Positions 1-9,817 are shown, counted from the first letter of the stretch. The stretch is 48,753 nt of DNA from Nocardia grenadensis NBRC 108939 (GCF_001613445.1 NZ_BDCJ01000014.1:1-48753), one strand, 5' to 3'. Notes: a model not told the origin generated them from the sequence alone. Numbers and translations: made by a program.

Positions 1-6
1 GATGAT

Positions 7-3000
7 TCAGTGCTGTTCGTCGACCGGTGGCCCGGACGGACGACCCGCGGCCCGGCGGCGCGTCCGGCGCACCGGGACCTCGACCTCCGGCGGATCGGCC
101 GTGAAATCGGTCACCGGCGCGTCGGGCTGCTCGGTGGCCGACAGGACGAAGACCGCGCCCGCGCTGTCGGCGGCCGGTGCGGCGGTCGACCGGGCGACCC
201 GGCGCCGACGGCTGCGGGTTTCGGTCCCACCGTCTCCGGTGTGATCTGCCGCGGCGGCCGGCCCGGGAGCCGCCACCGTCTCCGTCGCCGGAGCGGCGGC
301 CGGCTCCGCCGGATGAGCGGTACCGTTCGCCGAAGCGGCCGTACCGTTGCGGCCCGCGCCGGGGGTGGACGACGCGGCGGGAACCTCCGCGGTGTCGGCG
401 CCGACCGGGATTTCCTCCGGATCCGGGGCGGCAGCTTCGCTGTCCTCGACCGCGCCCGGTTCGGTAGCGACCGCTTCCACCGGAGTGGCTTCGGACGCGA
501 CCGGCTCGGTGGCCGTTGCTCCGACGGCAGCCGGTTCGGAGACATCAGGCTCGGCGGCCCCGGAGTCGGTGGGCGTACCGCTACTGTTCGCTTCCGCGGC
601 CGGAGTCTCCGTCGGGGTACCGGCGGCACCGGCCGACCGGCGGACCCGGGTACGACGGCGCCGCGGTTCGGCCGCACCGGCCTTACCGGCCCCGACCGCT
701 GCCGGTGCCGTAGCGGAACCGCCCGGTTCGCTCATGGCGGCGGGCTCCGCGGCCTGTTCTGCCCCGGGAGCGGGCTCGGCCTGCTCTGTCTCCGGATGGT
801 GGGTGGCCATGGCCAGTGCCACGGGGTGCGCCCGCTTGGCCGCGGCGTCCTCTTCCGACACCTCGGGGATGGACGGCTGCGGCGCCGTGGGCGCCGCGGC
901 GCCCTTGTCCCGGTTGCGACGGCGTCGCGATCCGGACTCCCGGCCCCGGCCGGCGCCGCTCTCGTCGGAGCCCGACGGATCCACCGGGTAGCTGTGCACC
1001 AGGATCCCGCGACCGTGGCAGTGCTCGCAGGTGGTGGAGAACGCCTCCACCAATCCGGTACCGAGCTTCTTACGGGTCATCTGGACCAGGCCCAGCGAGG
1101 TCACCTCGGAGACCTGATGCCGGGTCCGGTCCCGGCCCAGCGCCTCGGTGAGCCGGCGCAGCACCAGGTCACGGTTGGACTCGAGGACCATATCGATGAA
1201 GTCGACCACGATCATGCCGCCGATATCGCGCAGCCGCATCTGCCGCACGATCTCCTCGGCCGCCTCGAGATTGTTCCGGGTGACCGTCTCCTCGAGGTTG
1301 CCGCCACCGGAGCCGGTGAACTTGCCGGTGTTGACGTCGACCACCGTCATCGCCTCGGTGCGGTCGATCACCAGGGTGCCGCCCGAGGGCAGCCACACCT
1401 TGCGGTCGAGAGCCTTGGCCAGCTGCTCGTCGATGCGATACGTCTCGAAGACGTCCACGCCGTTGTTCTCGTGCCGGGAAACCCGTGGGAGCAGATCGGG
1501 TGCGACGGTGCCGATGTAGTTCTCGACGGTGTTCCAGGAGCGTTCGCCCTCGATCACCAGTCGCGAGAAGTCCTCGTTGAACAGATCGCGCACAACCTTG
1601 ACGAGGAGATCCGGCTCCTCGTAGAGGGTCTTCGGCGCACCCGACTCGTTCTCGGCGGCCGCGGTGATCTTGCGCCAGGCCTTTTGCAGACGTTCCACAT
1701 CACGGGTGAGTTCGGCCTCGCTGACCCCCTCCGAGGCAGTCCGGATGATGACGCCCGCGTCGGCCGGGACGATCTCGCGCAGGATCTCCTTGAGCCGTTT
1801 GCGCTCGGTATCGGGCAGTTTACGGCTGATACCGGTGGAGGTACCACCGGGCACATACACCAGGAAGCGACCGGCCAGGCTGATCTGGGTGGTCAGCCGG
1901 GCGCCCTTGTGACCGACCGGGTCCTTGCTGACCTGGACCAGCACCTGGTCGCCGGGTTTGAGCGCCTGCTCGATCTTGCGTTCCTTACCGCCGAGCCCGG
2001 CGGCCTCCCAGTTGACCTCGCCCGCGTAGAGCACGCCGTTGCGGCCCCGGCCGATATCGACGAACGCGGCCTCCATACTGGGCAGCACGTTCTGCACCTT
2101 GCCCAGGTAGACATTGCCCACCATGGACGCCGATCCGGTGCTGGTGACGAAATGCTCGACCAGGATATTGTCCTCGAGCACGGCTACCTGGGTGGCGGAT
2201 GGATGGCCGGGGAACTCCTTTTCCCGCACAACCATCACCCGGTCCACGGCCTCGCGCCGGGCCAGGAACTCCGATTCGGTGAGGATCGGCGGACGGCGGC
2301 GACCGGCCTCGCGGCCGTCGCGCCGACGCTGCCGTTTGGCCTCGAGTCGGGTGGAGCCGGTGATGCCCTGCACTTCGTCGACGGTGGCGCGGGTCCGGGT
2401 CTTGTTACGCGGCTCCCGCTCGTGCACGACCGTATTGGGCGGATCGTCGTCGGCCGGTTCGCTGTCGCCGGATTCGCCGGCGACCTTGCGCCGCCGGCGG
2501 CGCCGGCGACGGCGGCTGGACCCGCTCTCCGAGTCCTCGCCCGCATCGCCGGACTCGTCGATCCCGGACTCGTCGGTCTCGCCGGCTTCGTCGGTCTTGT
2601 CGTCGGTGTCGGTAGCCTGTTCGGCGTCGGCGTCCGCATCCCCCTCGGAGTCGGTGTCCTCGGAATCGGTGGCCTGCTCGCCCCGGCCGCGCCCACGCCC
2701 ACGCCGGCCGCGACGACGCCGCCGCGGCTGATCGTCGGAGTCGCCCTGCTCGGATTGGTCCTCGGATTCGGCTCCGCTCTCGGCATCCGAATCGGACTCG
2801 GCGCCGGAATCGGGCTCGGGTTCCGGTTCGGGCTTGCGGCGGCGACGCAGCTGTTCGGTCGCCGCGGCGTCCGGGGAGAGGAACAGCGGGGCCGCGACGA
2901 CCGCGGATTCGAACACGATCGGCTCGGTCGAGGCGGGCTCGTCGGGCACCGGGCTCGCGAACAGATTCACCGCCGCCGTGAAGGCGGGTGGCGGAGTCGC

Positions 3001-3564
3001 CGGTGCGGCCGGGGCGCCACTCGCGGCGGCGGTATCCGCGGTTCGGGAGATCTCGGCCGACGCCGCCACCACGGTCGCGTCGACGGACGAGCCGGCCTCG
3101 GCGACGGGCGCGGCGTCCGCCGGTTCGGCTTCGACCGCTGGTTCCGGGGCCTGCTCGGCACCGGCCGACACCGGTTCCGCGCCGATGCCAGGGATTTGCC
3201 CGGACCCGGCGCCCGGCTGCGTGGCGGCCGGTTGCGGCTCCTGGGCGGCAGTGTCGTCGGTTGCCGGCGGCGCCGCGGCGTCCCCCGCGCCGACCGGGCC
3301 CGCCGAGGCACCGGCGGGCTCGAACAGCGCGGGCTCGGCCGGAGCGAGTGCGGGCGGAGCGGTCAGTGATTCGCGCACCGACTCCGCGACGGCCCGATCC
3401 ACGCTCGATTGCGGGCTACGGGCCTCGGTCCCGAGTTCGCTGAGTTTGGCCAGGATGCGTTTACTGGTCACGCCCAGTCGTTTGGCCAGGGCATGTACTC
3501 GGATTCGCTCCGGCAAGTGATCGTCGTCCTGTGATGTTGTGTCCAGCGGCTCTTGATCGGCCAC
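7..3564 (-). CDS. rne: Ribonuclease E/G family endoribonuclease
   Basis: RNase E, the endonuclease that starts mRNA decay and rRNA/tRNA maturation. The reading frame is open further upstream, but I place the start at a GTG at 3564 behind a GAGGAGA Shine-Dalgarno, giving 1185 aa. Residues about 20-65 resemble the IF2 N-terminal helical module (RVHALAKRLGVTSKRILAKL). Residues about 90-440 are acidic, Ala/Pro-rich and carry arginine blocks, probably disordered and RNA- or protein-binding. The catalytic core follows: the S1 domain begins near residue 456, the DNase I-like magnesium site has VVDVNTG (about 741) and VVDFIDM (about 786), and the zinc link is CEHC (about 847). The last 330 residues are a low-complexity tail. 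This layout, a central catalytic core with disordered arms on both sides, is the actinobacterial form. It is the last gene of the valS-folC-ndk block and ends at the window edge. The identification is secure; the exact start is likely. Confidence 0.96.
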   Translation of the reverse strand: MADQEPLDTTSQDDDHLPERIRVHALAKRLGVTSKRILAKLSELGTEARSPQSSVDRAVAESVRESLTAPPALAPAEPALFEPAGASAGPVGAGDAAAPPATDDTAAQEPQPAATQPGAGSGQIPGIGAEPVSAGAEQAPEPAVEAEPADAAPVAEAGSSVDATVVAASAEISRTADTAAASGAPAAPATPPPAFTAAVNLFASPVPDEPASTEPIVFESAVVAAPLFLSPDAAATEQLRRRRKPEPEPEPDSGAESDSDAESGAESEDQSEQGDSDDQPRRRRRGRRGRGRGRGEQATDSEDTDSEGDADADAEQATDTDDKTDEAGETDESGIDESGDAGEDSESGSSRRRRRRRRRKVAGESGDSEPADDDPPNTVVHEREPRNKTRTRATVDEVQGITGSTRLEAKRQRRRDGREAGRRRPPILTESEFLARREAVDRVMVVREKEFPGHPSATQVAVLEDNILVEHFVTSTGSASMVGNVYLGKVQNVLPSMEAAFVDIGRGRNGVLYAGEVNWEAAGLGGKERKIEQALKPGDQVLVQVSKDPVGHKGARLTTQISLAGRFLVYVPGGTSTGISRKLPDTERKRLKEILREIVPADAGVIIRTASEGVSEAELTRDVERLQKAWRKITAAAENESGAPKTLYEEPDLLVKVVRDLFNEDFSRLVIEGERSWNTVENYIGTVAPDLLPRVSRHENNGVDVFETYRIDEQLAKALDRKVWLPSGGTLVIDRTEAMTVVDVNTGKFTGSGGGNLEETVTRNNLEAAEEIVRQMRLRDIGGMIVVDFIDMVLESNRDLVLRRLTEALGRDRTRHQVSEVTSLGLVQMTRKKLGTGLVEAFSTTCEHCHGRGILVHSYPVDPSGSDESGAGRGRESGSRRRRNRDKGAAAPTAPQPSIPEVSEEDAAAKRAHPVALAMATHHPETEQAEPAPGAEQAAEPAAMSEPGGSATAPAAVGAGKAGAAEPRRRRTRVRRSAGAAGTPTETPAAEANSSGTPTDSGAAEPDVSEPAAVGATATEPVASEATPVEAVATEPGAVEDSEAAAPDPEEIPVGADTAEVPAASSTPGAGRNGTAASANGTAHPAEPAAAPATETVAAPGPAAAADHTGDGGTETRSRRRRVARSTAAPAADSAGAVFVLSATEQPDAPVTDFTADPPEVEVPVRRTRRRAAGRPSGPPVDEQH

Positions 3565-3969
3565 GAAGTCTCCTCGGGCCCCCGGGCGCGTTCCTCTACG
3601 AGTGACGCGGCCGTCGCGGGGACGCTTTCCGTCCGCCTCGCGCGGTTGGCGCGAGGTCCATGGTCTCGCCCCGCGTGCCCGGTTATCTCCACTATCGAAC
3701 GTCGGTCGGGCTAACTGGCCACGCGGCGCCTGGCATATGGCTGAACTCCGCGGTCCGAGCGCTCGTCCAGCGCGCCGGGCAGACGCAGCCCACAAATCCG
3801 GCTGTACGTCCGCGGCAGCGATGGCGGCATCGTTCCGCAGTGTGTCATCCGGTCGTGCCCGCTGTGGAGCGCAACCGAGTACCAGTATCCCATACCGTGC
3901 GCCAGGTGTTCGCCGTGGCGCCGGGCGGGGCACTCGCACGGGGCCGGTCGGCCCGGCACCGGACCGTGA
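3565..3969 (-). promoter_or_regulatory. Long leader region of rne
   Basis: A 405-bp gap between ndk and rne with no convincing gene; the open frame upstream of the rne GTG has no start signal. On the minus strand a plausible extended -10 (TGGGATACT, about 3883-3891) would give a 5' UTR of roughly 300 nt. Long, self-cleaved rne leaders are known in enterobacteria and a long rne UTR is reported in mycobacteria, so autoregulation is a reasonable inference. The promoter position is a guess. Confidence 0.35.
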
Positions 3970-4386
3970 TCAGAGGGGGAATTCGGGGAACCAGAGCGCG
4001 ATTTCGCGCTTGGCCGACTCGGGCGAGTCCGATCCGTGGACCAGGTTGTACTGGGTCTCGAGGCCCAGGTCACCGCGGATACTGCCGGGCGCGGCCTTCT
4101 CTACCGGATCGGTGCCGCCGGCCAGCTGCCGGAAGGCGGCGATGGCACGCGGGCCCTCCAGGACGGCAGCGACGACCGGACCCGAGGTGATGAACTCGAT
4201 CAGCGAACGGTAGAACGGCTTCTCCGCGTGCTCGGCGTAGTGAGCGGCGGCCACTTCCTCGGTGACCTGCTTGAGCTCCAGGGCCGCGATGGTGAGACCC
4301 TTGCGCTCGATCCGGCTCAGTACTTCACCGACGTAGCCGCGGGCCACACCGTCCGGTTTGATCAGAATCAATGTCTGCTCTGTCAC
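3970..4386 (-). CDS. ndk: Nucleoside-diphosphate kinase
   Basis: Ndk transfers the gamma phosphate of ATP to nucleoside diphosphates through a phosphohistidine and so balances NTP/dNTP pools in the cytoplasm. The 138-aa protein has the normal family length. The N-terminal IKPDG motif (residues 9-13) is present, and the catalytic histidine lies in NLVHGSD (His117). The start is GTG, directly followed by TEQTLILIKPDG. It lies between the DUF4233 gene and rne on the same strand, as in mycobacteria. No adjacent terminator is evident and it may be co-transcribed with the upstream genes. Confidence 0.97.
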   Translation of the reverse strand: MTEQTLILIKPDGVARGYVGEVLSRIERKGLTIAALELKQVTEEVAAAHYAEHAEKPFYRSLIEFITSGPVVAAVLEGPRAIAAFRQLAGGTDPVEKAAPGSIRGDLGLETQYNLVHGSDSPESAKREIALWFPEFPL

Positions 4387-4504
4387 GCGGTCAGCCTAAT
4401 GGGCGCCGCCGGGCGGGGCCCAACCAGTCCTCCCCAGGGCCTACGCGCGAGTAGCGACGGCCTCGACCAGGCCGGCGGCGGCCGGCCCGGTCCGACGCCG
4501 TCGG

Positions 4505-4924
4505 TCAGGAACCGCCGGAGGTGCGCTGGCTCGGCAGCGTCCCCGCGTCCATTCGCCGTTTCACATCCGAGCGCAGCAGCAGGATGAAAGCCCAGACCGC
4601 GAGGAATATCACGCCGATGACCGCGATCGACAGATGGAATACCCCGCCGATCAGCACCAGCACCTGCAGCCCCAGATTGAACGGGACCGCCCAGGAACGG
4701 CGCTGTAGACCCGCGCCCGCGATCATCACCAGGGCCAGTACCACCAGATAGGTACCCGACACCCAGGTGACACCACCGGCGATATCGGCGACCACCGGCA
4801 GCGCCAGCAGCACCGTGATCGCCTCGAGTACGAGGGCACCCGCCATGACTCCCCGCAGGCCCTTCCAGGGATCGGGCGGAGCCGGGGTCGTCGCCTCGGG
4901 CTTCGGCGCTTCGGGCTCACTCAT
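4505..4924 (-). CDS. DUF4233 small membrane protein
   Basis: A 139-aa integral membrane protein of the actinobacterial DUF4233 family. A 25-residue Pro/Glu-rich cytoplasmic head precedes four predicted hydrophobic segments (about residues 27-47, 53-72, 80-98 and 102-118), and the tail is short and basic. The ATG at 4924 is preceded by GAGGAA, and the 25 codons open upstream of it look non-coding. It starts 37 nt after folC, in the conserved folC-DUF4233-ndk order. Function is unknown. The constant position beside folC suggests co-expression with folate and nucleotide genes, not a demonstrated role there. Confidence 0.85.
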   Translation of the reverse strand: MSEPEAPKPEATTPAPPDPWKGLRGVMAGALVLEAITVLLALPVVADIAGGVTWVSGTYLVVLALVMIAGAGLQRRSWAVPFNLGLQVLVLIGGVFHLSIAVIGVIFLAVWAFILLLRSDVKRRMDAGTLPSQRTSGGS

Positions 4925-4961
4925 GCTGTTCCTCGTTGTCGGCGATGGCCGGTCCCCCGCA

Positions 4962-6422
4962 TTACGCCGGGGCCTTCCCGAACAGGGCACGTGCGGCACC
5001 GGCGGTCACCACCGAGCCGGTGACCACTACCCCCGCGCCGGAGACCATCTCACCCGAGGCCCCGACCTCCTCCGCCAGCGCGACAGCGGTTTCCAGCGCG
5101 TCCGGCAGCGAATCCGCGGTGACCACACGTTCGTCACCGAACCGCTGGACCGCCAGATCGGCGAGCTGATCGACCGGCAATGCCCGGGGGGACCCGTTGG
5201 TGGTCACCACGATCTCGTCGAAGACCGGTTCCAGCGCGGTGAGGATACCGGCGACGTCCTTGTCGGCCAGCACCGCGACCACTCCGACGAGTTTGCGGAA
5301 ATCGAACTCGGCGGTCAGCGTCGCGGCGAGCGCGGTCGCACCGGCCGGATTGTGCGCGGCATCGATGAACAGAGTGGGCGCGTTGCGCATCCGTTCCAGG
5401 CGGCCGGGGCTGGTGACCTCAGCGAAACCGGCGCGGACCGCCTCGATGTCCAGCTGCCGCTGCGCGCCCGCACCGAAGAACGCCTCCACCGCGGCCAGCG
5501 CGAGCGCCGCGTTGTGGGCTTGGTGCTCGCCGTGCAGGGGCAGGAAGATCTCGTCGTAGACCCCGCCGAGCCCCTGTAGTTCGAGCTGCTGCCCGCCCAC
5601 GGCGATCCGCCGGCTCAGCACTTGGAACTCCGAACCGGCCCGCGCCACCGCCGCGTCGGTTTCCACGGCCCGGCGCAGCAGTACCTCCAGCGCCTCGGGG
5701 TCCTGTTCGGCGATGATCGCGACCGTATCGGTGGGGACCAGCGACTCGGGGGCGCGTTTGATGATCCCGGCCTTCTCCCCGGCGATGGAGGTCAGATCCG
5801 GGCCCAGGTACTCGGTGTGGTCGAGACCGATGGGGGTGATGACCGCGACCTGCGCGTCGATCACATTGGTGGCGTCCCAGCTGCCGCCCATACCGGTCTC
5901 CACGACCGCGACGTCCACCGGCGCCTCGGCGAACGCCGCGTAGGCCATGGCGGTGAGCACCTCGAATTTGCTCATCGCCGGGCCACCCGCGGTCGCCGAC
6001 TGGGCGTCGATCATCTCGATATAGGGCTGCATCTCGCGGTACAGCTCGACATAGCGGGCCGGGGAGATCGGCCGGTTGTCGATACTGATCCGCTCGGTGG
6101 CCAGCTGCAGATGCGGGCTGGTGAGCCGGCCGGTCCGGCGGTGCAGGGCGGTGAGCAGGGAGTCGATCATCCGGGTCACCGACGTCTTACCGTTGGTGCC
6201 CGCGACATGGATCGCCGGGAACCCGCGCTGCGGTGAACCCAGCACATCCATCAGTGCGGCGATCCGGGTGAGCGAGGGTTCTATCTTGGTTTCCGGCCAG
6301 CGCTGGTCGAGTTCCGCCTCGACCAGGGCCATCTCCGCCAGATCCACCGGAGACGGTCCGGTGCCGAGCCGGGAGCCTCCGTCGCGGGGCTCCGGCTCGG
6401 GATCGTCGCCGGGGGCGTTCAT
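4962..6422 (-). CDS. folC: Folylpolyglutamate synthase / dihydrofolate synthase
   Basis: FolC, a Mur-ligase-family enzyme that adds glutamate to dihydropteroate and folates using ATP. The 486-aa protein carries the Mur-type P-loop GTNGKT (residues 75-80). It also has the ETGMGGSWDATN segment and the LDHTEYLG motif of the central domain, and a C-terminal Mur ligase domain beginning around FIDAAHNPAGA. An extra 25 residues at the N-terminus (acidic, Pro-rich) are probably disordered. The ATG overlaps the valS stop by 4 nt, so translation is probably coupled. Whether it has both DHFS and FPGS activities cannot be decided from sequence. Confidence 0.96.
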   Translation of the reverse strand: MNAPGDDPEPEPRDGGSRLGTGPSPVDLAEMALVEAELDQRWPETKIEPSLTRIAALMDVLGSPQRGFPAIHVAGTNGKTSVTRMIDSLLTALHRRTGRLTSPHLQLATERISIDNRPISPARYVELYREMQPYIEMIDAQSATAGGPAMSKFEVLTAMAYAAFAEAPVDVAVVETGMGGSWDATNVIDAQVAVITPIGLDHTEYLGPDLTSIAGEKAGIIKRAPESLVPTDTVAIIAEQDPEALEVLLRRAVETDAAVARAGSEFQVLSRRIAVGGQQLELQGLGGVYDEIFLPLHGEHQAHNAALALAAVEAFFGAGAQRQLDIEAVRAGFAEVTSPGRLERMRNAPTLFIDAAHNPAGATALAATLTAEFDFRKLVGVVAVLADKDVAGILTALEPVFDEIVVTTNGSPRALPVDQLADLAVQRFGDERVVTADSLPDALETAVALAEEVGASGEMVSGAGVVVTGSVVTAGAARALFGKAPA

Positions 6423-9097
6423 TTGCCGCTCAGCTCGGCCAGGCGGGCCCCGATCCGCTCCACTTCGCCCGCGGCGACCTCGCGGCGGGCCCGGATCTTG
6501 TCCACTACCGCATCCGGGGCCTTGGCCAGGAACGCCTCGTTACCGAGTTTGGCCTCGGTCCCCGCCAGTTCCTTCTGCGCGACCGCCAGATCCTTCTCCA
6601 GGCGACGCCGCTCGGCCGCGAGGTCCACGGTGCCCGAGGTATCGACCTCGACGGTGACCGTGGTACCGCTGAGCCGCACCTCCACCGCGGCGGTCACCGC
6701 GAAATCCGCGCCGGGCTCGGTGAGCCGGCCCAGCGTGCTCACCTCGGGATGGAGATGCGCCAGCCCTGCCGCATCCAGACCCAGCACCCGTGCCGCGACC
6801 TTCTGTTTGTCGTTGAGCCCTTGATCACTACGGAACCGGCGGATCTCGGTGACCAGCCGCTGCACATCGGCGATACGCTGCGCGGCGCCGGTATCGGTGG
6901 GCGTCCCGGTGCGCTCCGGCCAGGCCGCCACGACCACCGACTCCGCGCCGGTCAGCGCCTGCCACAGCGATTCGGTGACGAACGGGATCACCGGGTGCAG
7001 CAGCCGCAGCACCGTATCCAGCACCGACCCGAGTACCACCCGGGTGGATTCGGCCCGCTCCTCGCTCTCGGCGAACTGGACCTTGGACAGTTCCAGATAC
7101 CAGTCGCAGAGTTCGTCCCACGCGAAGTGGTAGAGCGCCTCGCAGGCCTTACCGAACTCGTAGGCGTCGAATGCGGCATCGACCTCGGCGAGCACCTCGT
7201 CGAGCCGGTCCACGATCCAGCGGTCGGCGTCGGTCAACGTCTCCCGCGCCGGCAGCGGCCCCGGGCGGGCGCCGTTCATGAGCGCGAACTTGGTCGCGTT
7301 GAACAGCTTGGTGACGAAACTGCGCGAGGCCAGGGCATGCGGTTCGCCGACCGAGAGATCGCCACCGGGCTGGGCGCCGCGCGCCAGCGTGAAACGCAGC
7401 GCGTCCGCGCCGTAGTTGTCGATCCAGTCCAGCGGATCGATCCCGTTACCCCGGGACTTCGACATCTTCCGGCCGAACTGGTCGCGGATCAGACCGTGCA
7501 GGAACACATCCTTGAAGGGCACCTGGTAGGCCCCGCCCTTACCGGTGGACAGTGCGGCGTCGTCGGCGACGAAGGTACCGAACATCATCATCCGGGCCAC
7601 CCAGAAGAACAGGATGTCGTATCCGGTGACCAGCACACTGGTCGGATAGAACTTCGCCAGCTCCGGGGTCGCGGCCGGCCAGCCCATAGTGGAGAACGGC
7701 CACAGGCCGGAGGAGAACCAGGTGTCCAGGACGTCGGGATCCTGCACCCACCCCTCGGGGGCCTGCTCGTCGGGGCCGACGCACAGGACTTCGCCCTCGG
7801 GCCCGTACCAGATGGGGATGCGATGGCCCCACCACAGCTGGCGCGAGATACACCAGTCGTGCATATCGTCGACCCAGTCGAACCAGCGCGGTTCCTGGCT
7901 TGCCGGGTGGATCACGGTATCGCCGTTACGGACCGCGTCACCCGCCGCCTTGGCCAGCGATTCGACCTTCACCCACCACTGCATGGACAGCCGCGGTTCG
8001 ATCGCTTCGCCGCTGCGCTCGGAATGGCCGACACTGTGCAGGTAGGGGCGCTTCTCGGCAACGATCCGGCCCTCGGAGGCCAATCGCTCACGGATCTTCA
8101 CCCGGGCCTCGAACCGGTCCATCCCATCGAATTCGGTACCCGTATCGGCGATCCGGCCGCGTTCGTCCATGATCGTGGGCATCGGCAAGTTGTGCCGCAG
8201 TCCCATCTCGAAGTCGTTCGGATCGTGGGCGGGGGTGATCTTCACCGCGCCGGAACCGAATTCGGGATCCACGTAGTCGTCGGCGATGATCGGGATCCGC
8301 CGTCCGGTGATCGGATGCTCGAGGGTGGTGCCGATCAGCTCCCGGTACCGGGGATCCTCCGGGTGCACCGCGACCGCGGTATCGCCGAGCATGGTCTCCA
8401 CCCGGGTGGTGGCGACCACGACATGTGGTTCGGCATCGTCGAGCGAGCCGTACCGCAGCGACACCAGTTCGCCCTCGACGTCCTCGTATTTGACCTCGAT
8501 ATCGGAGATGGCGGTACGCAGTTCCGGCGACCAGTTCACCAGCCGCTCGGCGCGATAGATCAGACCCGCGTCGTAGAGGCGTTTGAAAATCGTCTGGACC
8601 GCGCGCGACAGGCCCTCGTCCATGGTGAACCGGTCCCGCGACCAGTCCACACTGTCGCCGAGCGCCCGCATCTGCCACTGGATCGCGCCACCGGATTCAC
8701 GCTTCCAGTCCCAGACCTTCTGCACGAACAGTTCGCGGCCGAAATCCTCTTTGGTCTTCCCGTCCACGGCAAGCTGCTTCTCCACCACCGTCTGGGTGGC
8801 GATCCCGGCGTGATCCATCCCGGGCAGCCACAGCACCTCGTAACCCTGCATCCGCTTACGGCGTGCCAGAGTGTCCATGAGCGTGTGGTCGAGCGCGTGC
8901 CCCATGTGCAGCGTGCCCGTCACATTGGGCGGCGGCAGCACGATCGAGTACGCGGGCGCGGAACTGTGCGGGTCGGCCCGGAAGTAACCGGCGGCTACCC
9001 AGCGCTCGTACAGGTCGGCCTCTACCTCGCCGGGATTCCAGCTCTTGGGGAGGGCATCGGCGCGATTACGCGTGTTGTCAGGGGCTGCGCTGGTCAC
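6419..9097 (-). CDS. valS: Valyl-tRNA synthetase
   Basis: ValRS charges tRNA-Val and edits mischarged threonine. It has 892 aa and starts at GTG. The class I signatures are present: HMGH (residues 64-67, the HIGH motif) and KMSKS (about 544-548). The CP1 editing domain lies between them, the anticodon-binding domain covers roughly residues 630-780, and a C-terminal coiled-coil arm lies at about 825-892, characteristic of ValRS. It is the first gene of the minus-strand block and overlaps folC by 4 nt. I looked for a T-box leader upstream and found none. Confidence 0.98.
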   Translation of the reverse strand: MTSAAPDNTRNRADALPKSWNPGEVEADLYERWVAAGYFRADPHSSAPAYSIVLPPPNVTGTLHMGHALDHTLMDTLARRKRMQGYEVLWLPGMDHAGIATQTVVEKQLAVDGKTKEDFGRELFVQKVWDWKRESGGAIQWQMRALGDSVDWSRDRFTMDEGLSRAVQTIFKRLYDAGLIYRAERLVNWSPELRTAISDIEVKYEDVEGELVSLRYGSLDDAEPHVVVATTRVETMLGDTAVAVHPEDPRYRELIGTTLEHPITGRRIPIIADDYVDPEFGSGAVKITPAHDPNDFEMGLRHNLPMPTIMDERGRIADTGTEFDGMDRFEARVKIRERLASEGRIVAEKRPYLHSVGHSERSGEAIEPRLSMQWWVKVESLAKAAGDAVRNGDTVIHPASQEPRWFDWVDDMHDWCISRQLWWGHRIPIWYGPEGEVLCVGPDEQAPEGWVQDPDVLDTWFSSGLWPFSTMGWPAATPELAKFYPTSVLVTGYDILFFWVARMMMFGTFVADDAALSTGKGGAYQVPFKDVFLHGLIRDQFGRKMSKSRGNGIDPLDWIDNYGADALRFTLARGAQPGGDLSVGEPHALASRSFVTKLFNATKFALMNGARPGPLPARETLTDADRWIVDRLDEVLAEVDAAFDAYEFGKACEALYHFAWDELCDWYLELSKVQFAESEERAESTRVVLGSVLDTVLRLLHPVIPFVTESLWQALTGAESVVVAAWPERTGTPTDTGAAQRIADVQRLVTEIRRFRSDQGLNDKQKVAARVLGLDAAGLAHLHPEVSTLGRLTEPGADFAVTAAVEVRLSGTTVTVEVDTSGTVDLAAERRRLEKDLAVAQKELAGTEAKLGNEAFLAKAPDAVVDKIRARREVAAGEVERIGARLAELSGK

Positions 9098-9817
9098 GCC
9101 GCGATTCTAGTGTCTAGGGCGTCGCCGCCGGTGCCGCGGGGTCGGAGCCCGATCGCTCGGGACCGACACGGAGTGGGCGCCGATGCCCACCCCGGTCGGC
9201 CCGGGCGGGCCGACCGTACGGCCGATCTTCGATGACGGCCCACTACGGACGGCCGGCCACGCACGGTCGGCCGCTGCGCTCGCTCGCTTCGCCGGTCCGG
9301 AGCCGGGCCGGGCTATCGACGACGAATGCCTGCTATCCGGAAGGAGCGCGAGTGCGCGGAGACTTACCCCGACCTGCCGGGACGGGCACACGTATGGCCG
9401 GTCGCGGACCTTCGATCGCTGCGCACGAGGGTTGGGCCGACCGGGGACGAACGATCTGCCGGCTGGTCGGTGTCGCGAATACGAACTCGGGAGTCCCGCT
9501 ACGTGAGACGTATGGAAGAGCGCGACCGCAAGTAAAGGGACGATGGGGGTGCGCCGGACCTCGGGAAAGGTGACGAGACAAACCGAGGCGGAGCCTTCGG
9601 TGGATGAGGGACACCGAAGACTCCGCCTACAGCAGTAAGACTACCGCCGATCCTGGACTGTGCTGCCAATCCATAAACAATTCTCAGCTTGAGCACCGGA
9701 ATTCTCAGACGGGCGCCCGGCTCGCCGCGGTGGGCCCGCCCGGCCGAAACCTGTGACCTTGAACGGACAAAGGCGACATTCTTGCCGAAACCGGTTCGAC
9801 TGAGGACTCTGGACGGG
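9098..9817. other. Non-coding gap upstream of valS
   Basis: A 720-bp stretch between the divergent valS and the P-loop ATPase gene. Short frames are open here, but they lack good ribosome sites and family resemblance. Positions about 9241-9310 look like a degenerate member of the window's repeat family (GGACGGCC followed by an ACG-rich stretch and GCTGCGCTCGCTCGCTTCG). A strong hairpin lies at 9586-9628. The region at 9640-9700 is comparatively AT-rich and may hold the promoter of the rightward gene. Confidence 0.4.
9586..9628. repeat. 17-bp-arm hairpin
   Basis: The arms AGGCGGAGCCTTCGGTG (9586-9602) and CACCGAAGACTCCGCCT (9612-9628) pair with one mismatch over 17 bp around a 9-nt loop. No gene ends next to it, and no T-run follows on either side. 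It could be a processed RNA element, a repeat, or a stop for antisense read-through towards valS. Confidence 0.55.

Noticed and set aside
10..3369. A 1119-codon open frame on the plus strand opposite rne
   Set aside because: Shadow of the GC-rich, low-complexity rne gene; no domain resemblance or ribosome site, while the minus-strand frame is clearly RNase E.
9098..9400. A T-box riboswitch for valS
   Set aside because: No T-box consensus or specifier-stem arrangement could be found on the minus strand.
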